36,245 nt of DNA from Candidatus Naiadarchaeum limnaeum (GTDB lineage Archaea; Undinarchaeota; Undinarchaeia; Undinarchaeales; Naiadarchaeaceae): the NCBI GenBank assembly GCA_014189685.1, contig DVAB01000038.1:1-36245 (forward strand), read 5' to 3'. How positions within the stretch are numbered: position 1 is the stretch's first letter; each line of letters begins with the position of its first letter. A program made the translations under genes and the position numbers. Below are positions 23,210 through 31,093 of the stretch, piece after piece. Under the pieces are notes generated by a model that was given only the letters and a program-made list of their open reading frames with translations, was not told the DNA's origin and ran no database searches.

Positions 23210-24338
23210 ATTTCTTTAGAATTTTCATCAATTCTGTTCCTTCAATTCTTTTCAAACGTCCTTTTGCGCAGGAATATTCGTTATAGTTTCTAACTCCGTC
23301 CGGCTTTACGCCGTTCCCAGCAATTGAAATTGGCACAGGGTCTGCGGAGTGGCCTTTTTTCTCAACAGGAGTGGAGTGATCTGCTGTAATTACTAGAATG
23401 CAGTCATTCATAGATTTTTCAAGTACATGCAGTTGCCCATCTATTCTTTCAATCATTCCAACTTTTCCCTCAAAATTTCCATCATGGCCAAAGTTATCAG
23501 TTGCTTTTACATTTACAAGAACAAAATCATATCTCTCAAGTGAGTCAACAGCTGTTTTGAATTTTCCGTGGATATTTGTATTTTCAGTTCCATTAGCGCC
23601 CTGTACTTCTAAAACATCTAACTCACAAAATCGCGCAACTCCTTTTACAAGTGCGGTTGCTGCAATGCAAGCCCCTCTTAAATTATGCAATTCCTTAAAG
23701 CTTGGAGCTTTTTTGTAAACCCCTGCGCCGCGCAGCAAAATCATATTCACAGGCAAACTTCTGTTTCTGTTTAATTCAAGCCTGCCCAATTTTTCATAGC
23801 ATTTTTTTGTAAACTGGTCCAAAACTTTTCCGGCCTTCAAAACTTTTTTCCCAGCAATATGCGGATCTGTATCTGAAGCTTTTTGTTTGAATTTTTTCAG
23901 GACTAAAGTTCCTCTGTGGTCAACGGTGTGTTTGAAAACAAAATCAGCTCCGATATCAATTTCATTCACAGCTTTTTCCAATTCTGTTAAATTTCCCCTG
24001 ATTCTTCCAGCGCGCCTATCAATAACTTCAAAATTTTTATCGACTGTTGCAATATTTGCGCGGAAAGCAACATCCCCTTCTCTTAATTCAATTCCTGCGC
24101 CTAAAGCCTCCAAGGGCCCACGGCCGGGATAATATTTTTTTAAATCATACCCCAAAAGTGATAAATGTCCTGTATCAGAATTTGGAACAACTCCCTTTTT
24201 AACAACATCCATAATCCCATTTATTCCGCGCATGGCAATTGAATCAAAATTTGGAGTGTTTGCATACTCAAGCGGAGTGGCTCCTCTTTTTCCTTTTGTA
24301 TCAGAAATGCCATCGCAGATTAATAAAATATATTTCAT
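23202..24338 (-). CDS. apgM: 2,3-bisphosphoglycerate-independent phosphoglycerate mutase, archaeal type
   Basis: The sequence has the alkaline-phosphatase-superfamily metal and nucleophile motifs: ILLICDGISD at the N-terminus, VPNSDTGHLSLLGYD with the phosphorylated Ser near residue 50, KATDNFGHDGNFEGKV, and VITADHSTPVEKKGHSADPVP near the end. This is the compact archaeal ApgM (about 378 aa here), which interconverts 3- and 2-phosphoglycerate in glycolysis/gluconeogenesis. I start it at the ATG at 24338 (MKYILLICDG); the upstream extension in the track begins with TTG and carries no family sequence. A TATA-like TTTAATATATT lies about 30 nt upstream. Confidence 0.93.
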   Translation of the reverse strand: MKYILLICDGISDTKGKRGATPLEYANTPNFDSIAMRGINGIMDVVKKGVVPNSDTGHLSLLGYDLKKYYPGRGPLEALGAGIELREGDVAFRANIATVDKNFEVIDRRAGRIRGNLTELEKAVNEIDIGADFVFKHTVDHRGTLVLKKFKQKASDTDPHIAGKKVLKAGKVLDQFTKKCYEKLGRLELNRNRSLPVNMILLRGAGVYKKAPSFKELHNLRGACIAATALVKGVARFCELDVLEVQGANGTENTNIHGKFKTAVDSLERYDFVLVNVKATDNFGHDGNFEGKVGMIERIDGQLHVLEKSMNDCILVITADHSTPVEKKGHSADPVPISIAGNGVKPDGVRNYNEYSCAKGRLKRIEGTELMKILKKFT

Positions 24339-24410
24339 AATAGTGCATAGCATTCTATTTACTAATATATTAAAAGTCTTTCTTACTTCCAACTTACGCT
24401 GAATTCTGTC

Positions 24411-24689
24411 TTATTTGTTCAATGGAATCTTTACTGTCGATACATTCACTTTCTCGTTTTCTTTGCTCGTTAGTTCCTCTGTGCTGATTTCTATTGCGCC
24501 AACTTTCAAGTCATTGAGAAATCTGTTCCTCACTATCTCTGCAACGTCTACTGCCCTGCTAATCGCTCTTCCTCTTGCTTCAAGGTTCACACTTTTTTGC
24601 CCATTGTTAAATTGTGTCACAACTGCCAGCACATAGTTCATAACTGGTTTGTTTCCAACGAATACTGTATTCTCAGGTGCTTCTGTCAT
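24411..24689 (-). CDS. albA: Alba family DNA/RNA-binding protein
   Basis: This small basic protein (92 aa) shows [19 protein letters not shown], the Alba N-terminal strand and helix with the Lys of the acetylation/DNA-binding region, and [20 protein letters not shown], the conserved central helix. Alba coats chromatin and RNA in archaea as dimers. The ATG at 24689 is chosen over the TTG at 24695 because AGGGAGGT at 24699-24706 is then about 9 nt away, a proper Shine-Dalgarno distance. Its own promoter (24750-24762) suggests strong, independent expression. Confidence 0.9.
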   Translation of the reverse strand: MTEAPENTVFVGNKPVMNYVLAVVTQFNNGQKSVNLEARGRAISRAVDVAEIVRNRFLNDLKVGAIEISTEELTSKENEKVNVSTVKIPLNK

Positions 24690-24749
24690 TTTCAACCGAC
24701 CTCCCTTTTGTAACTGAATGATGCTGTTAGCAGAAAAGTTAGAAATAAG

Positions 24750-24762
24750 GTTATTTATAATC
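24750..24762 (-). promoter_or_regulatory. TATA box for the Alba gene
   Basis: Minus-strand GATTATAAATAACC is centred about 65 nt before the ATG at 24689. A transcript starting about 26 nt downstream would have a leader containing the AGGGAGGT ribosome binding site. It sits just beyond the stop of the CARDB pilin gene. Confidence 0.5.
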
Positions 24763-24769
24763 CTTTTGT

Positions 24770-26323
24770 TTAGCTCACTGTGAAAGTCTTTGTAACCTCA
24801 TTATCGCTACGAGTTGTGCTCCTTTCAGAGTTTGGAACGAACTTTGCATAAGCAGTATATGTTCCAGCATTGTTTGCTTTGCAATTATTTATTTTCAAAT
24901 CATAAGTGCTTCCAATGCCTATTGTTTGTCCACTTACTCCACCTCCAAATGAGAAGCATCCTGCATATGCGCCGCTCGAATTTTTAACATGAATAGAAGT
25001 ACTCCCCCCTCCTAGTTGAGAGCTTGTCCCTGCATTTCTGAAAGTTGCAATAAGGCTAAAGTGCTTTCCCACTGTTGGCGTTGCATTAAATTTAAGGTCA
25101 GAAGCTGTTATTCTAAGGTCCGGAGCTCCGCTAACTGTAAATGATAAAGATTTTTGATTATTTCCCTCATTGCTTTCAGTTACTACATTATCAGGAATGT
25201 CTATAGAAGCTGAGACTAGTGGAGTTCCAGCCTCTTGTGGGGTCCAAGTTGCTGTTATTATTCTTTTTTCTGTGTATCCAAACGACCCTGTTGTTGTATC
25301 AAGTATGTTGGAGCCAGCAGCATTTATTCTAACTTTTGAATTCTTGTTCACTTTGGCGCATCCAAGATTAGCAAATTCAGCTTCAATTGTAACAGCTTGC
25401 TTTGCTTCAACACTTGTTATTATATTTCCACTAGAATCTTTTACGCGCACAAAATTAACTGTTAAATCAGGCCGTGCGTCTGCTGTTGTTTTTATCTGAG
25501 TTGAAAAAGCACCACTAGAACTTATTTTTGTTCCCCCACCTTGTACTTCCATTTTTTCAGCCGGCTTTCCATTCACTTCTAAATAGCCCAAGCCAGGGGT
25601 TTTGATCGCAGCTTCAAATAGGTCTACCCAGTTAACCCACCCAGTATCGTGTGCTTTTATTTTTTTAACCATACCTTCACAGCTAAATGTTGCAGTTCTC
25701 TTGTCATGAACTGGGATATCCCTAAATGTATATTCGCAACTCTTCTTTCCTGCTAAGTCAAATGCTTCAGCAATGACATCTGTTCTGAAAACTTCTCCTC
25801 CTAGAGTAACATTTGTGTTGATTTCTGTTACATAGTATTCCTTTGGATATTCATAAACAACCTCATCCTCAAACCAATAAATTTTTTCATCCCCTTTTGT
25901 CCAAGTTCCTTCATCTACAACTTTTAAATCAAGAGTTCCAACTTTTCCATCAATAGTTCTCATATGCGGCAAATTCTGCCCTTTGTAAGTTACATATTGT
26001 GAAACTAAGTTCTCAGCCTTGTCTATTACTAAATTTTTCAAACTATCCGTTGGCTGAACAGCGGCTGCACAGAAATTTTCCATATCATGCCCCTGTTCTT
26101 CTAAAGCTTTGTGTGTGGCAATTTCTATCATATCATTATAAAAAAGCTCCATCCCCTCCAGAGTGTTTTCCATTAACAAAAAATTTTTTGTAAATTCTGC
26201 TCTTGCTTGTGCTCCCCCTCCAACGCTCAATAAGCCAGCAGATGCGATTGTTGTAACTCCGGCAACTAGCAAAGCAAGTCCAACAATTTCTATCTGTGCT
26301 CTAACATTCTTTATAGCACCCAT
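24770..26323 (-). CDS. Large pilin-like protein with class III signal peptide and two CARDB domains
   Basis: The N-terminus [29 protein letters not shown] has the Arg-Ala cleavage site, a Gln/Glu-containing +1 to +4 stretch and a hydrophobic helix, as in archaeal prepilins. Beyond an unrecognised domain (to about 290) there are two CARDB-like Ig folds, at about 292-398 ([14 protein letters not shown] to [10 protein letters not shown]) and 402-517 ([15 protein letters not shown] to NEVTKTFTV). It has six cysteines and several N-x-S/T sites. At 517 aa it is far larger than typical pilins and may be a tip adhesin. It is the last gene of the pilus operon and overlaps the previous gene by 13 nt. 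Confidence 0.85.
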   Translation of the reverse strand: MGAIKNVRAQIEIVGLALLVAGVTTIASAGLLSVGGGAQARAEFTKNFLLMENTLEGMELFYNDMIEIATHKALEEQGHDMENFCAAAVQPTDSLKNLVIDKAENLVSQYVTYKGQNLPHMRTIDGKVGTLDLKVVDEGTWTKGDEKIYWFEDEVVYEYPKEYYVTEINTNVTLGGEVFRTDVIAEAFDLAGKKSCEYTFRDIPVHDKRTATFSCEGMVKKIKAHDTGWVNWVDLFEAAIKTPGLGYLEVNGKPAEKMEVQGGGTKISSSGAFSTQIKTTADARPDLTVNFVRVKDSSGNIITSVEAKQAVTIEAEFANLGCAKVNKNSKVRINAAGSNILDTTTGSFGYTEKRIITATWTPQEAGTPLVSASIDIPDNVVTESNEGNNQKSLSFTVSGAPDLRITASDLKFNATPTVGKHFSLIATFRNAGTSSQLGGGSTSIHVKNSSGAYAGCFSFGGGVSGQTIGIGSTYDLKINNCKANNAGTYTAYAKFVPNSERSTTRSDNEVTKTFTVS

Positions 26324-26829
26324 GTTTCAAGAGAAATATCTACACTCCCCCCGCTCTTGAGTGGGAGAAGCTGATTTTCGGTAAAAAGATTCTCTGTTGT
26401 TGGATTTACGCCACATCTATATTTTTCTGCGGTCCCCTCCATCACTTTAAGTCTATGAACATCTTTTCCCAAATTCTGCTCAAGCCACTCGCAGATTTTT
26501 GGCAATACATCCACACTAAAATAGGTGCTCATTGTTTTTCCAGAGGGATGTTTCCCATTGGGATTATCAATAGAGCGCTCAATCAAAGTTGAATACGAAA
26601 TGCCAAACTCATCCCTTGTTAAAAGGAAGTTATTGAGATAATTTGTTGTTGTGATTAAATGTTCTCGCTCAATAAAGGGGAGAGGTCCTTCTTTCACAAC
26701 TTTCCCCCTTAAAACAATAAAGTAATAAAATGAAAGAATTCCCAGGATTAAAATTAATGCAAGAGCTGCTAGCCCCATTGCAATTTCTTCCTGCGCTTTT
26801 CGATTTGCTAAAATTGTTTTAATCTTCAT
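26311..26829 (-). CDS. Pilin-like protein with class III signal peptide (172 aa)
   Basis: Starting at the ATG at 26829 gives MKIKTILANRKAQEEIAMG followed by a helix (LAALALILILGILSFYYFIVL). Lys-Ala or Arg-Lys precedes a Gln/Glu stretch, as in archaeal prepilins. GGAGG lies 6-10 nt upstream, at the end of the 49-aa gene, which supports this start; the track ORF begins 35 codons earlier inside that gene. The extracellular part has two cysteines and no fold I recognise. A role as a minor pilin is inferred from the signal and operon. Confidence 0.75.
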   Translation of the reverse strand: MKIKTILANRKAQEEIAMGLAALALILILGILSFYYFIVLRGKVVKEGPLPFIEREHLITTTNYLNNFLLTRDEFGISYSTLIERSIDNPNGKHPSGKTMSTYFSVDVLPKICEWLEQNLGKDVHRLKVMEGTAEKYRCGVNPTTENLFTENQLLPLKSGGSVDISLETWVL

Positions 26830-26834
26830 CTGAT

Positions 26835-26984
26835 TTATCCTCCTATCGCACCTAGGAAGTTTAATTGCAGTCCAGCAGCCACCATTATTGCAACAAAGAA
26901 AATTATTCCAATAATTATCATAATTATCATCCAAATCCCAGTTCCTATTTGCTGGCCCTTTTCGTTTTTAAAAAGTATGCTCAT
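26835..26984 (-). CDS. 49-aa mini-pilin (not in ORF track)
   Basis: The frame reads MSILFKNEKG-QQIGTGIWMI and continues as one hydrophobic helix to a short LNFLGAIGG tail. Lys-Gly followed by Gln-Gln is a good class III cleavage site. It starts in an ATGA overlap with the stop of the 328-aa gene and ends with GGAGGATAA, whose GGAGG is the ribosome binding site of the next gene. Such helix-only products could be structural mini-pilins. No homologue can be named. Confidence 0.7.
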   Translation of the reverse strand: MSILFKNEKGQQIGTGIWMIIMIIIGIIFFVAIMVAAGLQLNFLGAIGG

Positions 26985-27967
26985 AGGTTCTCCCTATATA
27001 TTTTCGTATAATATGGAATATCTTTTGGGCTTATTTCTATTTTTAGACTATAGCCTGCTAAGTTTTGATTTGGGACTGAAATTTTTCGTATGGCAGTCTC
27101 ATTCACATTTATGGACGGCGTTGTAGCAGTGTACTGCATAACTGTTGATGTGGCAGGAGGTATTCCAAGAATAATAGGGATGTTCGATTGCTGGTCTGAA
27201 GTTGAATTTACAATGCTAACAGCAATATTATATTCTCCGGCGCAAGTGCCTGTATTTAAGATTACTATATCAAAAACTAATCCAGCCTTTGCCGTTGTCA
27301 CAATTGCATTCTTACTCGCAACTGAAACCTCAACTTTTCCCTTATCAAATTTGTCCCTTCTTTTAATTATAACTGGAAAAGAGCGCTTTCCTATTTCTAC
27401 GCAGCCAGAGGGAATTCCATTTATTCTTTTAGTGTTATCATCTATAGAACCTAACAAGCTGGCTACCTCTCCTACATCACTAACAGCCCCTCCTCCGATT
27501 TCAACTATTCTCAGCGATATATCTGCTGGATTGCTCAAATCTTTTACCAAATCCCATAATTCCAGAGGATTACTAAGCCCTTGAATAAATTCTACTGTTT
27601 CTAGGCTAAATTCTCCATAACTCTCTTCTATTGCAGTCTCATCAACAACAACAGCATTCCAAATATAAGCCCCTTTCCTTGCGCACCCTTTTATTGAATC
27701 AGAGGCTTTGCTCCAATCAATAACTCCGCGATGCGCCATTACTTGCGTTTCTTCTGCAATATTTTTTGTTTCAACATACAACAAGCAATTTGGCGAATTT
27801 ACAACTGTATCAGCAACTAAAGAAAAAGAACTTAGTTCATCCCTGAACAAAATCTCAGCCGCTGTCTGGCTTCCAACAATATAAACAGCATAAACAAATC
27901 CAACACTCACAGCTACTACTGCTACGAATATCAATATCTGCCCCACCAATGCTTTTGTATTCTTCAC
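26981..27967 (-). CDS. Pilin-like secreted protein with class III signal peptide (328 aa)
   Basis: Begins with a GTG start, MKNTKA-LVGQILIFVAVVAVSVGFVYAVY, an N-terminal helix after a Lys-Ala site and with Gln at +4. The ectodomain contains four cysteines and, near the end, an Ig-like strand pattern (GLVFDIVILNTGTCAGEYNIAVSIVN) like a CARDB/NPCBM-type beta-sandwich. It is coupled to the 45-aa frame before it (GTGA) and the 49-aa mini-pilin after it (ATGA). Function beyond pilus or surface structure is unknown. Confidence 0.75.
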   Translation of the reverse strand: MKNTKALVGQILIFVAVVAVSVGFVYAVYIVGSQTAAEILFRDELSSFSLVADTVVNSPNCLLYVETKNIAEETQVMAHRGVIDWSKASDSIKGCARKGAYIWNAVVVDETAIEESYGEFSLETVEFIQGLSNPLELWDLVKDLSNPADISLRIVEIGGGAVSDVGEVASLLGSIDDNTKRINGIPSGCVEIGKRSFPVIIKRRDKFDKGKVEVSVASKNAIVTTAKAGLVFDIVILNTGTCAGEYNIAVSIVNSTSDQQSNIPIILGIPPATSTVMQYTATTPSINVNETAIRKISVPNQNLAGYSLKIEISPKDIPYYTKIYRENL

Positions 27968-28101
27968 AGCCGACCTCCGCTACATTGTTGTATAATCGGC
28001 TGGCGCTTATCAAGGGGTTCATCTTTGAAATTTTTGCTAGAACCCCTTAAATTTCTACTTCTATTTTTCCCTGCGGTGCTAGTTACTTTTCTTTTTTTCA
28101 T
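27964..28101 (-). CDS. 45-aa very basic small ORF (not in ORF track)
   Basis: This frame starts in an ATGA overlap with the 142-aa pilin stop and ends in a GTGA overlap with the 328-aa gene start, so it exactly fills the gap between them. It reads MKKRKVTSTAGKNRSRNLRG and further polar residues, with no hydrophobic helix, unlike all its pilin neighbours. It also contains a 9-bp inverted repeat. It may be a real coupled peptide or a spacer that happens to be open; no SD sequence was needed if it is coupled. Function unknown. Confidence 0.45.
   Translation of the reverse strand: MKKRKVTSTAGKNRSRNLRGSSKNFKDEPLDKRQPIIQQCSGGRL
28012..28048. repeat. Inverted repeat (9-bp perfect arms, 19-nt loop) within the pilin operon
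   Basis: AAGGGGTTC (28012-28020) and GAACCCCTT (28040-28048) are exact inverse complements. The structure lies between two pilin genes and inside the 45-aa frame. It could be an mRNA processing or stability hairpin that sets different levels of the upstream and downstream pilins. Confidence 0.6.
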
Positions 28102-28526
28102 GCTATTGAAATTATCGATCTTAAAGTTGTTTTATCAATAGTTTTTGACACAACTATGGCGCCCCCTGCAGTACAATCAATTACCTGTCTTCCTGGAAGT
28201 GTGGCGTCTTTCTCATGCAAATAGTGATATGTTGCAAATCCTTCTCCAATTATTGCAGAAACTTTTGCACTTATACGTGAGCCTTCTATGGTAAAAATAA
28301 CATCCCCTGGGCAATTTGCATCTATCGTTACATCTTTTGTTGTTAAAGCTAAAACATCAAAAGTAACTCCTAAATTACGTGCAGCGGTTTGCGCCTTTAT
28401 ATCAGCAAGCGCAACATTATTAAAAATAAATATTGCACTTCCAGTTATGGTAAGAAAAAGAACTATTTTTAATATAAAATTTATACCAAATTCAACTGAC
28501 CCCCTAGGATTCCTAATTGCTTTCAC
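28098..28526 (-). CDS. Pilin-like protein with class III signal peptide (142 aa)
   Basis: From a GTG start the protein reads MKAIRNPRG-SVEFGINFILKIVLFLTITGSAIFIF: an Arg-Gly site, a Glu at +3 and a long hydrophobic helix. The ectodomain (about 95 residues, two cysteines: DANCPGD and VIDCTAGG) is beta-rich, a typical small pilin size. It shares the [KR]G-xxEx pattern with the next upstream pilins. It overlaps the 45-aa frame by 4 nt. Confidence 0.78.
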   Translation of the reverse strand: MKAIRNPRGSVEFGINFILKIVLFLTITGSAIFIFNNVALADIKAQTAARNLGVTFDVLALTTKDVTIDANCPGDVIFTIEGSRISAKVSAIIGEGFATYHYLHEKDATLPGRQVIDCTAGGAIVVSKTIDKTTLRSIISIA

Positions 28527-28549
28527 AACTTAGCTTAACGCTTTAGTAA

Positions 28550-28753
28550 TTAAATAATTAACGCACTTTGGAAAATTGGAGGGGCGCTCTTGTTTATTTG
28601 CTCTCCTCCTCCCTTTATAAGATGTGCAAGCGGCTCAAAAATACTCCCTGTTGCCCCAAGGAAGAAAGCGATTATAACAACTGTTACTAGGAGAAGTATT
28701 GCCATTATCACAACTGTATTTAATGCGAGCTCAATTCCTTTTTTGCTTCCCAT
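28550..28753 (-). CDS. Small pilin-like protein (67 aa)
   Basis: MGSKKG-IELALNTVVIMAILLLVTVVIIAFFLG has a Lys-Gly cleavage site, Glu at +2 and a hydrophobic helix, followed by only about 30 residues without cysteine. It lies 2 nt after the 124-aa pilin gene and is closely similar at the N-terminus to the 124-, 132- and 42-aa products (G-[IVL]E[IL]), so these four probably arose by duplication and form one fibre or complex. Confidence 0.8.
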   Translation of the reverse strand: MGSKKGIELALNTVVIMAILLLVTVVIIAFFLGATGSIFEPLAHLIKGGGEQINKSAPPIFQSALII

Positions 28754-28755
28754 AT

Positions 28756-29130
28756 CTATTGTCCAAAACCCCAGTAGCAGCCTTTTGCTTTTTTCACATC
28801 GTTACAGATGCTTGGCTCATTTATACTTGAGCAGGTCGCTCCCGTGTTTACAGTTGCTCCACTACAAAGAGGACTGCTCTGTCCAGCATTGTTAAGACTT
28901 GCGCAACCACTGTCTGTCATTCTCACTGTTCCAATACATTTAAATTCAAGGCTTAGATTTGACGCTCCTTCTTCTCCTTCTCCGCTTATATCTGTAATTG
29001 CGCTGCCTGCCCTTCCAAATCCGCCGAGGAAAAACCCAATAACTACAATTATCACAAGTAAAACAACAGCAATCACAGCAACTGTTCCAATAGCAATTTC
29101 TAATCCGCGTTTATTAAGAAGAGCGTTCAT
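28756..29130 (-). CDS. Cysteine-rich pilin-like protein (124 aa)
   Basis: The N-terminus MNALLNKRG-LEIAIGTVAVIAVVLLVIIVVIGFFLGG is a class III signal peptide and helix. The ectodomain carries six cysteines in about 60 residues (FKCIG, SGCAS, PLCSG, ATCSS, SICND, KGCYW), suggesting up to three disulfides. The frame is open 16 codons upstream of the ATG and encodes DASEAKLPRIFSLRSK, the third copy of the palindromic leader module. No start codon is present there, so I keep the ATG at 29130. Confidence 0.8.
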   Translation of the reverse strand: MNALLNKRGLEIAIGTVAVIAVVLLVIIVVIGFFLGGFGRAGSAITDISGEGEEGASNLSLEFKCIGTVRMTDSGCASLNNAGQSSPLCSGATVNTGATCSSINEPSICNDVKKAKGCYWGFGQ

Positions 29131-29151
29131 TTTTGAGCGAAGCGAGAAAAT

Positions 29152-29180
29152 GCGAGGAAGCTTTGCTTCCGAAGCATCTT
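29152..29180 (-). repeat. Palindromic mini-element, variant copy
   Basis: This copy matches 29766-29799 and 31899-31932 over 29 nt. Its stem is GGAAGC-TTT-GCTTCC instead of GGACGC-TTT-GCGTCC: a base pair has changed on both sides, keeping the stem. It is in frame with the 124-aa pilin downstream (DASEAKLPR) but follows a TAA and lacks a start codon. Confidence 0.7.
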
Positions 29181-29187
29181 AAATTAA

Positions 29188-29586
29188 TTAGGCTGAGCAA
29201 TCAACAGAAACGTATTGTGTACACTGATAAGAAACTTCTGTAGAATCTTTTGGAGTGCCATCAGCATTCACTCGTTTTACCCCATCTTTATTAAAGTCAA
29301 TATCATATCGATCAGCGCACAAATCTTTATACCATCGATCCCCTGGGACATTTCTTATCTCAGGAGAGCCCAGATTTTTCCAATTTGTATGAGCTGTCTG
29401 GCATTTAATCTGTGCAACTTCCTCTGGGCTTCTTTCTGTAAATCCGCCAAAGATATCTCTAAAGAAGCTGAACCCTCCTATCACAAATCCAATAATCAAA
29501 AATAAAGCAAAAACAGCGAGCGCAACAATTACTAGCATATTTATGCTTAGCTCAACTCCTTTCTTGTTTCTAGTTGCATATTTCAT
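29188..29586 (-). CDS. Pilin-like protein with class III signal peptide (132 aa)
   Basis: MKYATRNKKG-VELSINMLVIVALAVFALFLIIGFVIGG carries Lys-Gly, Glu at +2 and a hydrophobic helix. The ectodomain has four cysteines and an Asp/Asn-rich DIDFNKDGVKRVNADG segment that resembles an EF-hand-like or dockerin-like calcium loop (DxNxDG spacing). Metal binding is only suggested. It lies in the run of duplicated small pilins, 34 nt after the 63-aa gene. Confidence 0.78.
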   Translation of the reverse strand: MKYATRNKKGVELSINMLVIVALAVFALFLIIGFVIGGFSFFRDIFGGFTERSPEEVAQIKCQTAHTNWKNLGSPEIRNVPGDRWYKDLCADRYDIDFNKDGVKRVNADGTPKDSTEVSYQCTQYVSVDCSA

Positions 29587-29620
29587 TGTTTGTGGTATAA
29601 TTTCTTGGAGTATTTAAATA

Positions 29621-29812
29621 TTAGCCGAAACCCTCTATAATTGCGTTCCCAAGGTTTGCAATTTTTCCGCTTATTATAAGCGCAAGCACAACTCCCAGGA
29701 TAACGAAAACAAGTGCTATTATAATCCAAAACATTTCCACATCTGCTTTTTTATGTCCCATCCAGGACATACGAGGACGCTTTGCGTCCGAAGTATTCTC
29801 AATTACTCTCAT
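29621..29812 (-). CDS. 63-aa mini-pilin with palindrome-encoded leader
   Basis: From the ATG at 29812 it reads MRVIENTSDAKRPRMSWMGH, then KKA-DVEMFWIIIALVFVILGVVLALIISG and a short tail. The NTSDAKRPRMS part is encoded by the palindromic element. A start at the internal Met (MSWMGHKKADVEMF or MGHKKA) would give a normal-length class III signal peptide. It begins 2 nt after the stop of the 42-aa gene in GGATAAAAATGA, exactly as the 53-aa gene does after tadC. The track ORF start at 29857 is too far upstream. Confidence 0.7.
   Translation of the reverse strand: MRVIENTSDAKRPRMSWMGHKKADVEMFWIIIALVFVILGVVLALIISGKIANLGNAIIEGFG
29766..29799 (-). repeat. Palindromic mini-element copy 1
   Basis: A 34-nt stretch identical to 31899-31932, with the hairpin GGACGC-TTT-GCGTCC at its centre. 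In frame it encodes NTSDAKRPRMS at the N-terminus of the 63-aa mini-pilin and carries an internal ATG (CGTATGTC). Confidence 0.85.
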
Positions 29813-29814
29813 TT

Positions 29815-29943
29815 TTATCCAGGAAGTCCAGTAACCACTCCATAAATCAAGTTCCAAAAAGCCAGCAAAACAACTAGCGCAACAAGAGCAATTGCTATTC
29901 CAACTATCCAGTTTAATGTAAGTTCTACCCCTCTATTGCTCAT
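29815..29943 (-). CDS. 42-aa mini-pilin (not in ORF track)
   Basis: MSNRG-VELTLNWIVGIAIALVALVVLLAFWNL and a short YGVVTGLPG tail form a complete class III signal peptide (Arg-Gly, Glu at +2) with a single helix and almost no ectodomain. It overlaps the 386-aa gene by 11 nt and its TAA is 2 nt before the next ATG. The N-terminus is near-identical in pattern to the 67-, 124- and 132-aa pilins. Confidence 0.75.
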   Translation of the reverse strand: MSNRGVELTLNWIVGIAIALVALVVLLAFWNLIYGVVTGLPG

Positions 29944-31093
29944 AGTCACTTATGATTACCTCTCCAATTCCATCACCATTTGTATCCTCTAGTCTTGTGT
30001 AGTAGGTTTTTTCTTGCCCTGGCAAAACGTTTAGTTGGCTTGCCTTAATATTATCATTTGTAAACCCTTCCCCTATTCCCAGAAAGATAGTTTTAGGAGT
30101 AAGAATTGGTCTTGCTCCACAACCTTTAAAACCGGAGTACTTAGAATCTAAATGTGTATAAGTAGCTCCTATTTCTGATGCAAAATCATTAAAGCGGGAT
30201 GTATCCCTGACACCGACATTGGCATTTGGCAGTCCGTTGAAAGTTTGATACCCAGTATCTTCATTATAAAAACATTTGCAGAATCTTGTCTGGTCTGGCC
30301 CTGAGCCCTCTTGCTGGCATCGTGATATCATTGTTAAAGTCATTGTTGTTTCTGTGACTCTGCTGAAAGTTATATTGCACCAATTTGGGTCAAATTGATA
30401 ACCACAAACATAGTTGCTTCCTTTACCATCTCCAACAACAACCTCACAGTCTTTTTTATTAGCAGCAGTTAATTCCGCATCGGTCCATATTGCTTGCTGC
30501 GCTAAATAAGTAGAACAGCTTCCGCGTACAAGAACACTCCCTGGCTCCTCAACAGTTACATTTAGCTTAAAAAGATTAAATTTCCTGCTATCTATTGTGC
30601 GTTTCTCATAGCCAGTTCCTCTGCCACCCTGCAAAGTGTAGAAAGTATCCACAGCTCTTCTATAAACGCAGTCAGCAGTTAAATCAGCTGTAGCTTTTTT
30701 TCCAATTGTAATAGGACAGAAATCTGGAAAGTTTTCAATGCAAGTATCTGTTTCGATTTTTATAAATTTCGCAGCTTCTTCACTTGCCCAATCAACAGGA
30801 CCCTCAATAAATACCTTATGCACAATACCGGTGAATGGATTGAGTACATACTCCCACCACTGCGTTTCCACTTTTTCTTGTATATCATTTTTTTTCTCAT
30901 CCACTTTTTGATTAAACTTATTCTTTAATTCTATTGTTGCCTTGCACTGCCCTTTTACGATTGAGCCTGTGGAAACAGCAGCAACTCCGCCGCTAAAAGC
31001 AATTGCAACAACTCCTATCAGAAGTATGATTACAACTCCCCCGACTATTGCAACCGCACTTGAATCAGCTCTTACATTTCTTAATTCTCTCAT
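29933..31093 (-). CDS. Large cysteine-rich pilin-like protein (386 aa)
   Basis: The N-terminus MRELRNVRA-DSSAVAIVGGVVIILLIGVVAIAFSGG is a class III signal and helix. The ectodomain of about 340 residues carries twelve cysteines (for example DTCIENFPDFCPITIG, YVCGYQFDPNWC, FCKCFY), pointing to six disulfides, and several Asp/Asn-Gly rich turns (EDTNGDGIGEV). I recognise no known fold. It may be a minor pilin or tip protein. It overlaps the Yip1-like gene by 4 nt. Confidence 0.78.
   Translation of the reverse strand: MRELRNVRADSSAVAIVGGVVIILLIGVVAIAFSGGVAAVSTGSIVKGQCKATIELKNKFNQKVDEKKNDIQEKVETQWWEYVLNPFTGIVHKVFIEGPVDWASEEAAKFIKIETDTCIENFPDFCPITIGKKATADLTADCVYRRAVDTFYTLQGGRGTGYEKRTIDSRKFNLFKLNVTVEEPGSVLVRGSCSTYLAQQAIWTDAELTAANKKDCEVVVGDGKGSNYVCGYQFDPNWCNITFSRVTETTMTLTMISRCQQEGSGPDQTRFCKCFYNEDTGYQTFNGLPNANVGVRDTSRFNDFASEIGATYTHLDSKYSGFKGCGARPILTPKTIFLGIGEGFTNDNIKASQLNVLPGQEKTYYTRLEDTNGDGIGEVIISDYEQ

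Noticed and set aside
27090-27584. Plus-strand 164-aa ORF
   Set aside because: It is a shadow of the 328-aa pilin gene on the minus strand, which has a signal peptide, coupled neighbours and sensible composition.
29127-29177. Sixteen-codon ORF (MLRKQSF...) through the variant palindrome overlapping the 124-aa pilin start
   Set aside because: The other frame shows homology to the two other element copies; this one has no match and is very short.
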